Source: Paraburkholderia franconis
Lineage (GTDB): Bacteria; Pseudomonadota; Gammaproteobacteria; Burkholderiales; Burkholderiaceae
DNA: 64,000 nucleotides
Assembly: GCF_009362735.1 (NCBI RefSeq)
Contig: NZ_WHNP01000011.1
Span: 62,001 to 126,000, forward strand
Direction: 5' to 3'
Below, piece after piece: positions 1-9,884 of this stretch; position 1 is the stretch's first letter, and each line of letters starts with the position of its first letter. Below the pieces are notes generated by a model. That model was not told where the DNA came from. It saw only the letters and a list, made by a program, of their open reading frames with translations, and did not search any database. A program made the position numbers and the translations under genes.

Positions 1-1389
1 GCGGTCCGCATCGGTTAGGCTCGAATGCATGAATACGAGTACCCGGTGCAGCGGATACGGCTCGTCGCGCAGCGGCAGCAACACGCGCCGCTGCGCGTGG
101 CGGTTCAGGATGACGGACCGCCGTACATCGGGCGATGCGTGTCCGGCGAGGCGCGCGAGTGTCGCCTGCGGTGTGCCGCGATTGCGCGCCACGCCCGCCA
201 GCACGTCGATATCGATGTCTTGCGACAGTCTGTGCAGCACCCGTCCCGGAAGTTCGTCACGCAACGCGACGCCCGCTCTGACCCATGCGACATGGTCGCT
301 TGCGAGGAGCGAAAGCAGCGGCGTCGGGCACGCGGCGTGGCGCGTCACCGAGCGGCGCACGTCCGCTTCGCGATCGCGCGCGAGCCTGTCGAGCCGGATG
401 CGCGGGCAGGCGCGGTTGCGCGCGAGACTGCTGCGCACCCACACGTCGCTGTCTTCGGCGAGCCACTCGACCACCTTCAGCGGCAGGTCGTCACGCACGG
501 CAATCGCGCGTCTGACGAGAAGGTCCGCATCGAAGCACAGCAGAACGAGCGCGCCTGCGGGCGTCGCCGGATTGGTGGCGGCGGCGCGCCGCACGGCGGG
601 GTCGTCGTCGCGCGCAAGCGCCGTCAGGATTTCACCCATGGTCCGCACGTTCATGGCGAGACTGCGCCGCTCCAGGCTCGATGCGGGAATGCTTCGCAAC
701 AGCTCGTTCGGGCACGCCGTGTGGCGCAGCACCTGGGCGCGGACGGCGCTTTCGCGCGTGCTGTCCCACAGGTGATGCAGCGTATGGGCGCTCGTCGCGA
801 AGTGAATCGCGAGCAATCGTTGCAGCGGTTCGATGCCGCGACCGGCCAGTTGCGCGAGCAGATCGGGCTGCACGCCGACGTTCTCGCATAGCGAGCGCAA
901 CGTATCGATACTCCCGGTGTTCGCCGCGATCCTCGCCAGCAGCGCGGGCGGCGCTAGCGGGTGGCGCGCGAGCAGTTGCGCGATGCGGTCTCCGCACGGC
1001 TGCGTGCGGGTATCGTCGAGCCGTTGCAGGCCGTCGGCGAGCCGTTGCAAGCCGCACGCCGGCGTGGCGGCGTTACGGGCGAGGCGCGTCGCGAGCGTGG
1101 CATCCGCGTCAGCCGTCGCGAGCGTGCAAAGCCGCGCGAGTACAGCGGGCGGCGCGTACGCGCATGCAGCGAGCGCGAGCCGGTCGCCGCGCGAGCCGAA
1201 CATGCGGGCTTCGAGCCGTTTGCGATCGGTGCCTTGCGCATGCGGATAGAGCATCGACGACGTGAATACATCCGATGCGTCGAGCGCGAGCCGCACCAGT
1301 TCGCGCCAGTGACGGCGCAGCCGTGCGCCCTCGCGCGCCGCATTGGTGGGGCGAGGGTGGCTTTCGGCCGGACTAGCGAAGGTCGTCAT
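1..1389 (-). CDS. Leucine-rich-repeat-variant (LRV/HEAT-like) protein, 3' end beyond window
   Basis: An open frame of 463 codons runs leftward from an ATG at 1389 and leaves the window without a stop. After an N-terminal part of about 200 residues it is a string of roughly 24-residue units of the form 'D-x-x-VRR-x-(A/V)-x-x-N-x-x-(T/C)P-x-x-x-L-x-x-LA'. Examples are DPAVRRAAATNPATP and EADVRRSVTRHAACP. That is the LRV solenoid pattern, related to HEAT repeats and usually a protein-binding scaffold. I saw no N-terminal Cys cluster like that of the Azotobacter LRV Fe-S protein. It starts 29 bp after the Fe-S oxidoreductase on the same strand, so it is probably the last known gene of the trimethylamine operon. 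An assembly or electron-transfer accessory role is inference. The fold is fairly sure and the function is unknown. Confidence 0.75.
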   Translation of the reverse strand, partial: MTTFASPAESHPRPTNAAREGARLRRHWRELVRLALDASDVFTSSMLYPHAQGTDRKRLEARMFGSRGDRLALAACAYAPPAVLARLCTLATADADATLATRLARNAATPACGLQRLADGLQRLDDTRTQPCGDRIAQLLARHPLAPPALLARIAANTGSIDTLRSLCENVGVQPDLLAQLAGRGIEPLQRLLAIHFATSAHTLHHLWDSTRESAVRAQVLRHTACPNELLRSIPASSLERRSLAMNVRTMGEILTALARDDDPAVRRAAATNPATPAGALVLLCFDADLLVRRAIAVRDDLPLKVVEWLAEDSDVWVRSSLARNRACPRIRLDRLARDREADVRRSVTRHAACPTPLLSLLASDHVAWVRAGVALRDELPGRVLHRLSQDIDIDVLAGVARNRGTPQATLARLAGHASPDVRRSVILNRHAQRRVLLPLRDEPYPLHRVLVFMHSSLTDADR

Positions 1390-1418
1390 GGCGGCTGTCC
1401 GTGGCGGCTGTGCGTCGT

Positions 1419-3581
1419 TCAGGCGTCGGCGGTGACGCGTACGCCGTCAGCAGGCGGCGTGTCGCCGTCGACGTCGGCAAGACTCTCGGCAATCAGCTCG
1501 ATCAGTTCGCGCACGACGAAACGACCTTCGTATCCGCTCGTCTTGAGCGCGTCCTCGAACATCGTCAGATCTTTCGGGCAGCACACGACGAACACTTCCA
1601 GCCCTTCGATCTGCGCCGCTTCCTTCATGCGGTTTTGCGAAGGCTTTTCCTGGCCGACCGGGTCGTTCATCCAGATGCGGCCGCCGCCCGCGCCGCAGCA
1701 GAACGAGTTGTCGCGCGAGCGCTTCATGTCGACGAGTTCGCATCCGAGTGCTTCGATGATCTGGCGCGGCGCGTCGTAACCCTTGTTGAAGCGGCCGAGG
1801 TGGCACGGGTCATGGAAGGTCACGCGATAGCCGAGCTTGCGCTTCGGGCGTATCGTGCCTTCGGTGATCATGCGGGCCACGAGACTCGTGTAGTGCTCGA
1901 TTTCGAAATGGCCGCCGAAGTCCGGGTACTCGTTGCGGATCGTGTTGTACGAATGCGGGTCCGTGGTGATGATGCGGCGGAACTGCGACGTGCCGAGCGT
2001 CGCGATGTTCTGCGTCGCGAGGAGTTCATACAGGCCTTCTTCGCCGACACGCCGCACATCGTTGCCCGCGTTCACTTCGCCTTCGAACAGCAGGCCGAAG
2101 TCCACGCCCGCACTGTGCAGGAGCGTCGCAAAGGCTTGGGTCACACGCTGGTTGCGCGGATCGAACGATGCGTAGTCGCCGACGAACCACAGCAGGTCGA
2201 CGGGCTCCTTGCGTGCGTCCTTGATCGGGAACGGCAGCGTCTTCGTCCACGCAGCGCGTTTGCGCTTCGACTCGTTGAACGAGTTGCCGTTCTTGTGGAT
2301 CGCCTGCAGTGTCTTTTGCACCTGCGGTTCCATTTCGCCGTCTTCGACAAGATTGCGCCGCAACTGCACGATGATGGGCACATGCTCGACGGCGACGGGG
2401 CAGATCTCGACGCATGCCATGCAGGTCCGGCACGACCACACGGTTTCCATGAAGACCTGACCTATATCTTTGCCATGCACGTCGAGCTTCACCTCTTCGG
2501 GCAGCGTGTTTTTCTCCAGCGCCTCGTTCGCGAATTCGCGCAGGGACAGAATCACGTCGCGCGGCGACAACGGTGCGCCGACGGCGCGTGCGGGGCAGGC
2601 CTCATGACAGCGGCCACATTTGGTGCAGGCATCGAGATTGAGCAGATGCTTCCACGTGAAGTCGGTGATGGACTTGTAGCCGGCGCGCTCGGCGTCCGGT
2701 TCCACTTTCGGCAGGCGCTGTGCGGCGAGCGGGTCGCGCATCAGCAGCGAGCCGCTCGCCGTGAAGATGTGCTTGACCTTCGTGTACGGAATCAGCGCAA
2801 TGAACGTGAGCGCGAGTGCGCCGTGGAACCACCATAGACCCGTGCGCAATACGTAAGCCGCCGATGCGCCGAGTCCCAGGCCGCGCATGATTTCGGCGAG
2901 CAGCGCTGCGACAGGCGACCACCAGCGCGTGTCCCAGACGACAGCGCGATCTTGCAGCCACACCAGCCGCAACGCGCTCAGCACGAACCCCGTGATGCCG
3001 ATCAGCACGAGCGACCACAGGAAGGCCCAGTCTTCGCGGCGATATCCGCTGCGGTCGTAGTCGGGGTCGCCGGGCTTGCGGTCGGGGCGCGTGTAATCGA
3101 GCTTCGGCGGCTTGATCCATCCGCGCCGCACCATCATGTAGATCAGGCCGCCTGTCAGCGACAGGCCGGCGAGGTTCATCGCCAGCTTGAAGAACAGATA
3201 GAAATCGCCGTTCCAGAAATGGAAGCCGAGAAAGCGCGCCGTGATGTCGTAGTCGACGGTGACTGTCGCCGTGCCGAGGAACAGCACGGCGAAGCCGTAG
3301 AAGATGAAGCGATGCGCGCGGCCCGCCGCGGGATCACGGCGCGCGATCGTGCGGTGGTTCAGCACGACGCGCACCATCGCGCCAATGCGCGCGCGCAGAT
3401 CGATGGGACCCGCGACGGGCTTGCCGCGCCGGTACTTGCGCACCTGCACATAGACGCCCCACGCGAACGCGGCCATCGCTGCGACGCCTGCCAGATAGAA
3501 CAGTACGATCGCGAACGTGGGAAAGCCCTCGAAGAGAATCCGGGTGACGTTGACGGGGTCGAAGGTCGCTGCGCTCGACAT
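1419..3581 (-). CDS. Membrane-anchored (Fe-S)-binding oxidoreductase, DgcB/HdrD-like
   Basis: A 720-residue protein. Residues about 20-280 hold several hydrophobic segments of the kind found in quinone-linked NarI-like membrane domains. Two [4Fe-4S] motifs follow: CTKCGRCHEACP near 319-330 and CRTCMACVEICP near 384-395. Then come two CCG-type cysteine motifs, HDPCHLGRF near 590 and CCGAGGG near 628-634, as in heterodisulfide reductase HdrD and glycolate oxidase GlcF. The same layout occurs in DgcB of dimethylglycine catabolism. It most likely moves electrons from a soluble demethylating dehydrogenase or its ETF into the quinone pool. It lies about 150 bp after the trimethylamine dehydrogenase gene on the same strand, which makes that enzyme its likely source. 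The family is clear; the electron partner is inferred. Confidence 0.85.
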   Translation of the reverse strand: MSSAATFDPVNVTRILFEGFPTFAIVLFYLAGVAAMAAFAWGVYVQVRKYRRGKPVAGPIDLRARIGAMVRVVLNHRTIARRDPAAGRAHRFIFYGFAVLFLGTATVTVDYDITARFLGFHFWNGDFYLFFKLAMNLAGLSLTGGLIYMMVRRGWIKPPKLDYTRPDRKPGDPDYDRSGYRREDWAFLWSLVLIGITGFVLSALRLVWLQDRAVVWDTRWWSPVAALLAEIMRGLGLGASAAYVLRTGLWWFHGALALTFIALIPYTKVKHIFTASGSLLMRDPLAAQRLPKVEPDAERAGYKSITDFTWKHLLNLDACTKCGRCHEACPARAVGAPLSPRDVILSLREFANEALEKNTLPEEVKLDVHGKDIGQVFMETVWSCRTCMACVEICPVAVEHVPIIVQLRRNLVEDGEMEPQVQKTLQAIHKNGNSFNESKRKRAAWTKTLPFPIKDARKEPVDLLWFVGDYASFDPRNQRVTQAFATLLHSAGVDFGLLFEGEVNAGNDVRRVGEEGLYELLATQNIATLGTSQFRRIITTDPHSYNTIRNEYPDFGGHFEIEHYTSLVARMITEGTIRPKRKLGYRVTFHDPCHLGRFNKGYDAPRQIIEALGCELVDMKRSRDNSFCCGAGGGRIWMNDPVGQEKPSQNRMKEAAQIEGLEVFVVCCPKDLTMFEDALKTSGYEGRFVVRELIELIAESLADVDGDTPPADGVRVTADA

Positions 3582-3732
3582 GGGCTCGTCCGTTGAAAGA
3601 GGAAAAGGGGCTCCCCCGCCACGGCATCGGCTGCGCGGATCATCCCGTGAGGATGAGTCGGCGGCGCGATGCGCGTGGCGTAAAGACTGACGGGGAACGG
3701 TGGCGCGAGCCGCGAGGCTCGCGTGCCGCCTG

Positions 3733-5949
<2,217 letters not shown>

Positions 5950-6078
5950 CTACGTGAGACAAAGGCGGGGCCGATCAGGGACCGCTGGACAGTTGCTGTG
6001 CTTCGCTCTGCCTCTGTCTTTCTCGTGGTGGCGGCACGCGGTGCGCGCCGCCGTATCGTGGGATGACGGACTACGGAC

Positions 6079-7191
6079 TCAGGCGGCGACGCGGGTGCGA
6101 AGCCGCATCGGGTCGTAGAACGGCGTCTTGCTGACTACGCCGCTGAACCTGCCTGCCGCATCGCGAATCTCGACCTTGGTGCCGAGTGCCGTATGGTTCG
6201 GCTTCAGATGCACCATCGCAAGCGACTGCATCAGATAGCGGCTGAAAATCGCGCTCGTCACGACCCCGACCTGCTCGTCGCCGATGTAGATGGGCGACCC
6301 GGCGCTGACGGCTGCATCGTGCTTGACCACGACACCCGCCTGCTTCACGCGCTCCTTGCCGCGCGCGGCGAGCAAGGCTTGCTTGCCCACATAGTCGCCA
6401 GCCTTGTCGAGATCGACCATCCAGTCACAATTCAACTCCCACGGCGCGGTGTCGCCTTCGGGCATGTCGAACGGATAGAAGAGCAGCGCGGCTTCGATAC
6501 GCGCGATTTCCAGCGACATCCACGATGCGGGCACGGCGCCGTGCGGCTTGCCCGCATCGAGAATGTCGTCCCACAGCGCGACGGCGTCGGTGGATGCGCA
6601 CGACACTTCGAAGCCCTGTTCGCCCGAATAGCCGCCGCGCGAGACGATGATCTTGCGGCCGAACAGTTGCGTTTCGACGTGTGCGAAGTAGGGCAGCTTG
6701 TTCAGCTCGATGCCGATGTGCGGTTGCAGGATGTCGGTCGAACGCGGGCCTTGCAGCGACAGCATGTGAACATCGAAGTCCTGACGCCATTCGACGTTGC
6801 GCTTGTGCGCGGCGCGCTCCAGATGCGTCTGCGTGGTGCCGCCGCCGTGCGAGAGCCGGAAATGCTGTGGGGCGTCGTAGATCACCATGAGGTCGTCGCA
6901 GACACCGCCGCGCTCGTCGACTTCGGCGGCAAGCCGTGCTGTGCCGGGCTTCATGCGGCTTACGTCGATCGCGCAGATGCTGTCGATCACGGCTGCCGCA
7001 TCCGGGCCCGTCACGCGCACGATGTTGAGTGCGCTGATGTCGTAGAGTCCCGCTGCCGTGCGAACGGCTACCACGTCGTCATACGGATCGCCCGAGTAAT
7101 ACCAGGGAATCGGCATGTCGTTCCAGGAATCGCCATCGAGCTTCGAACCTAGCTCACGATGACGGACGTTGAGAATGGATTGCCTTGTCAT
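6079..7191 (-). CDS. GcvT-like folate-binding aminomethyltransferase
   Basis: 370 residues of the GcvT / dimethylglycine-dehydrogenase C-terminal family. It begins LNVRHRELGSKL, has an N-terminal folate-binding domain with GLYDISALNIVRVTGPDA and ends in a beta-barrel domain (SPIYIGDEQVGVVTSAIFSR). Such proteins take the methylene group freed by oxidative N-demethylation onto tetrahydrofolate. A protein of this family belongs to the dimethylamine monooxygenase and HODM demethylase systems. It is the first gene of the leftward operon, about 150 bp before tmd, and diverges from the monooxygenase genes. The likely job is to make 5,10-methylene-THF from C1 units released by TMADH or the DUF3445 enzyme, limiting free formaldehyde. 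The exact C1 donor is inferred. Confidence 0.82.
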   Translation of the reverse strand: MTRQSILNVRHRELGSKLDGDSWNDMPIPWYYSGDPYDDVVAVRTAAGLYDISALNIVRVTGPDAAAVIDSICAIDVSRMKPGTARLAAEVDERGGVCDDLMVIYDAPQHFRLSHGGGTTQTHLERAAHKRNVEWRQDFDVHMLSLQGPRSTDILQPHIGIELNKLPYFAHVETQLFGRKIIVSRGGYSGEQGFEVSCASTDAVALWDDILDAGKPHGAVPASWMSLEIARIEAALLFYPFDMPEGDTAPWELNCDWMVDLDKAGDYVGKQALLAARGKERVKQAGVVVKHDAAVSAGSPIYIGDEQVGVVTSAIFSRYLMQSLAMVHLKPNHTALGTKVEIRDAAGRFSGVVSKTPFYDPMRLRTRVAA

Positions 7192-7339
7192 GATGTTTTC
7201 CCGAAAGTAGGACCGTTGCTGGGGAATGACTACACGCGTTTGTGTCGCGAAGGCGGTGATATCGGACGGCTCGGGTACGCCAGCGTCGATGACCGCAAGT
7301 CTCTGCCGTCCAATTTCGCCTCACAATCGCCCGCTGGCA

Positions 7340-7357
7340 CTACCTCCCGATGGGTAG
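7340..7357. promoter_or_regulatory. Palindromic operator candidate CTACC...GGGTAG
   Basis: The sequence CTACCTCCCGATGGGTAG has inverted ends. It can be parsed as two heptamers, TACCTCC and ATGGGTA, split by 2 bp. That is the 7-2-7 spacing of NarL-type sites (consensus TACYYMT and its complement). Its near edge is 149 bp upstream of the leftward folate-enzyme gene. A LuxR/NarL-type regulator is an inference. Confidence 0.4.
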
Positions 7358-7563
7358 ATCCCGCTACTCCGGCTGCGCCCGCGCAATGACGCGACGAGTC
7401 CATGCAATGTCGGCGCGAGACTGCAAAGCGTGCGAAAGGCGCCGGTAAGCGAGGCCGTAGAACCATTGCCAGTGCGGCTCGCGCGGATGCAGGAGAGAAC
7501 TTCGCAAAGAAGAAGATGGCGCGGCGGGCAGGGTAGTGCGAGGCAACCATTACTGCGCAGGGA

Positions 7564-7574
7564 CTACCCCCACT
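7564..7574 (+). promoter_or_regulatory. CTACCCCC motif upstream of the demethylase operon
   Basis: CTACCCCCACT ends 120 bp before the start of the reductase gene at 7694. Near-identical elements in the same orientation precede operons at 22764 and 24604. It is paired with an inverted GGGTAGT at 7531-7537. It is probably an activator site shared by the C1/amine genes. Confidence 0.45.
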
Positions 7575-7693
7575 GAATCATTGATAACGGTTTTTTGCAG
7601 GCCGATGCTACGTCCATGAATGCAACGACGCGAAGGGCAAGCATCGCTTGTCACTCACGCCCACCAGTTCAGACCTATGGAGGTGTCGACGGC

Positions 7694-8650
7694 ATGAATG
7701 CTTCGAGAACGATCCCCGTACGTGTCGCGCGCGTCGAGTCGGTGACGCAGGACGTGCGACGTTTTACGCTGGAGAGCGCCCAGGGCGGACGGCTTCCGGC
7801 GTACTCCGCAGGCAGTCATGTCGTGGTGACGATGCGCGGCAAGGAGCGCCTCTGGCGCAACGCCTATTCGCTGACGACGCCCGCCGGCTCACGCGACGCC
7901 TGGCAGATCATGGTGCGGCGCGTGCCTCAGTCGCGCGGTGGCTCGGCCTTCATGCACAGCGAGGTGCACGAAGGCAGCGAGCTCGAAATCTCAATGCCGT
8001 CGAACTTTTTCCCGATCGCGCGTTGCGGCGCGAAGCACGTGATGATCGCAGGGGGTATCGGCCTTACGCCGTTTCTGTCGATGCTGCCGGACCTGGCGCA
8101 GGCGCATGCGCGTGTCGAGATGCATCTGTGCTGCCGTCCCGAGGACGAAGCGGCGTTCAGGGAACTGATCGCGAAGCGCACCACGGGAGACATCGCCGTC
8201 TACACCGATCTGTGCGACGCGAGCGAACGCTTTGGCGCGCTGCTCGCTGCACAGCCGGCGGGCACTCATCTCTATACGTGCGGACCCGAAGGCCTGATGA
8301 ACGGCGTCGCCCGTACGGCGCGCGCACTGGGTTGGCTCGCGAGCCACTTTCATCAGGAGAGCTTCGGCGGCGGCTCGCACGGCGCGCCTTTTACCGCGGT
8401 GCTCGCGCAAACGGGCCGCGAGGTGAATGTGCGCGGTGACGAAAGCCTGCTCGAGGCATTGGAACGCGAGGGCGTGGACGCACCGTACATGTGCCGGGGC
8501 GGCGCATGCGGGACGTGCGCGCTGGAGGTGCTCGACGGCGAGCCTGACCATCGCGATTTCTGCCTCGGCGAGGCAGAGCGGGCCACGGGTGGGCAGATGC
8601 TGCCCTGTGTGTCTCGCGCGCGAAGCGAACGCCTCGTGCTGAACATCTAG
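7694..8650 (+). CDS. PDR/VanB-family ferredoxin reductase, demethylase electron-transfer subunit
   Basis: 318 residues in the order flavin domain, NAD-binding domain, plant-type [2Fe-2S] domain. LWRNAYSLTTPAG and GSAFMHSEV mark the flavin part. HVMIAGGIGLTPFLSM marks the nucleotide-binding part. The C-terminal CRGGACGTC motif plus Cys in MLPCVSRA gives the four cluster ligands (C-x4-C-x2-C...C). It should feed NAD(P)H electrons to the haem demethylase encoded 15 bp downstream, as the reductase subunit does in dimethylamine monooxygenase and HODM. I use the ATG at 7694 because GGAGGTG lies just upstream; an in-frame ATG at 7595 has no such site and would add 33 unmatched residues. Confidence 0.87.
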   Translation: MNASRTIPVRVARVESVTQDVRRFTLESAQGGRLPAYSAGSHVVVTMRGKERLWRNAYSLTTPAGSRDAWQIMVRRVPQSRGGSAFMHSEVHEGSELEISMPSNFFPIARCGAKHVMIAGGIGLTPFLSMLPDLAQAHARVEMHLCCRPEDEAAFRELIAKRTTGDIAVYTDLCDASERFGALLAAQPAGTHLYTCGPEGLMNGVARTARALGWLASHFHQESFGGGSHGAPFTAVLAQTGREVNVRGDESLLEALEREGVDAPYMCRGGACGTCALEVLDGEPDHRDFCLGEAERATGGQMLPCVSRARSERLVLNI

Positions 8651-8665
8651 AGCTAGGGGGAGATC

Positions 8666-9736
8666 ATGGCCATCGACTTCAAGACGGAAGAAACTTTCCG
8701 CGATACCTACACGTTCCGCAACAGCGACGACGCGATCCTGCGCTTTCCATTTCCCTTCCCGGACGACAAGTACATGTACTCGGTCAACATCGAGCCGCAT
8801 GTGAAGGAAGGCAACTCGCCCGTGTTCCTGTCGGCCTTCGATATCGACGAACACTATGTCGCGGAATGCCGTGACCGCGCACTGACGCTCGAACGCGATC
8901 CGATGCGCTGCCAGGTGCTCGACCACATGCGGCCGGCCCAATGGGACACGCTGGAACTCCTCATGGAAAGCCTCGCCGAGGACTATCCTGAGCAATTCGA
9001 GCTGGAGCGCAGCGGGGACAAGTGGAAATGGACAAACCGTCCGCTTGGGCTCGAGCAGGCCTTCACCTTCGGCGACGACAGCACGTTGCCCTGTGCTCCG
9101 TTCGAATACATTACGCGCCAGGCGCAGGGCGATTACGTGCTGATCGACCAGCGCGACGACAACCTGTTCATGGATGGCGGCATGGTCACGACCCAGGCGG
9201 ACTGGTCGCTCGACTTCGATCTGGGTATGAACTTCGTCGAATGGCACGGCCCCGTGCCGCTTGCGCACCAGGCGGGCATCTTCGAGCGCGCGCTCAAGTT
9301 CCTGCTGCGCCTACAACTGGGCGCGCCCGTGCGGCGGCTGAACTGGACGATGACAGTCAATCCGCGCCTCGATACCTCGCCGGAGAACTACCACGAGTGG
9401 GGCCCGGACCGCGCGAGCGTGACGCCGCAAAACATCGGCGACAAGCTGCATTTGCGCGTGGAATTGCAGACGCTCTTTCGCCTGCCCCGCAGCAACGCGA
9501 TTCTCTTTTGCGTGCGCTGCTACCTGATCGGACTCGGCGAACTGGCGCGCGTGCCGAAGTGGGGCAAACGCCTGCATCGTGTGCTGTCGACGCTGCCGGA
9601 TGAGCTGGCCGAATACAAGGGCATCACGCGCTATCGCCAGACGGCCATCGACTGGCTCGCACCGTTGGACGATGGCGCAGAGATCGCGAAGGGTACGCAT
9701 CCGGAAGTCGAGCGGCTCGGGGCTGAAGTCGCCTAG
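8666..9736 (+). CDS. Haem-dependent oxidative N-demethylase, DUF3445 family
   Basis: 356 residues of the DUF3445 family, whose characterised member is the PAS-fold haem subunit of the oxidative N-demethylase HODM; homologues act in dimethylamine monooxygenase. Recognisable stretches are RFPFPFPDDKY, the central DGGMVTTQADWSLDFDLGM and the C-terminal RYRQTAIDWLAPLD. The enzyme would oxidise a secondary N-methylamine, here most plausibly dimethylamine made by the divergently encoded TMADH, to methylamine and a C1 unit, using O2 and electrons from the preceding reductase. A strong GGGGGAGA site precedes the ATG. The substrate is inferred from family and neighbours. Confidence 0.85.
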   Translation: MAIDFKTEETFRDTYTFRNSDDAILRFPFPFPDDKYMYSVNIEPHVKEGNSPVFLSAFDIDEHYVAECRDRALTLERDPMRCQVLDHMRPAQWDTLELLMESLAEDYPEQFELERSGDKWKWTNRPLGLEQAFTFGDDSTLPCAPFEYITRQAQGDYVLIDQRDDNLFMDGGMVTTQADWSLDFDLGMNFVEWHGPVPLAHQAGIFERALKFLLRLQLGAPVRRLNWTMTVNPRLDTSPENYHEWGPDRASVTPQNIGDKLHLRVELQTLFRLPRSNAILFCVRCYLIGLGELARVPKWGKRLHRVLSTLPDELAEYKGITRYRQTAIDWLAPLDDGAEIAKGTHPEVERLGAEVA

Positions 9737-9884
9737 GTCGATATTCGCCGGGGTACAGGCTTATTCACAATCACAAGCTGTTGCAGTGTTTCCTTCCCCC
9801 GTTGCACCGCTGCGGCGTGGCGCGGGCAATTTCACGCGGAACGATTCCCACAATCGGTATTCCACCGGAAAAAGGACGACAGTT

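Larger units (their letters stand above)
7192..7693. promoter_or_regulatory. Divergent promoter region between the two amine operons
   Basis: About 500 bp without a supported gene separate the leftward folate-enzyme/tmd operon from the rightward reductase operon. It holds an 18-bp imperfect palindrome at 7340-7357, a GGGTAGT/ACTACCC inverted pair at 7531-7537 and 7563-7569, and a CTACCCCCACT element at 7564-7574. These are the only obvious regulatory signals. Open frames across it have no family resemblance. Confidence 0.6.

Noticed and set aside
25..891. Plus-strand frame of 288 codons at the left edge
   Set aside because: Antisense to the LRV-repeat protein, whose regular 24-residue repeats show the coding strand.
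1401..2837. Long plus-strand frame of 478 codons
   Set aside because: It is antisense to the Fe-S oxidoreductase, whose cluster motifs prove the minus strand. High GC in third positions keeps the antisense frame open.
9579..9884. 102-codon extension of the permease frame
   Set aside because: Overlaps the end of the DUF3445 gene and has no membrane or family character; the ATG at 9885 fits better.
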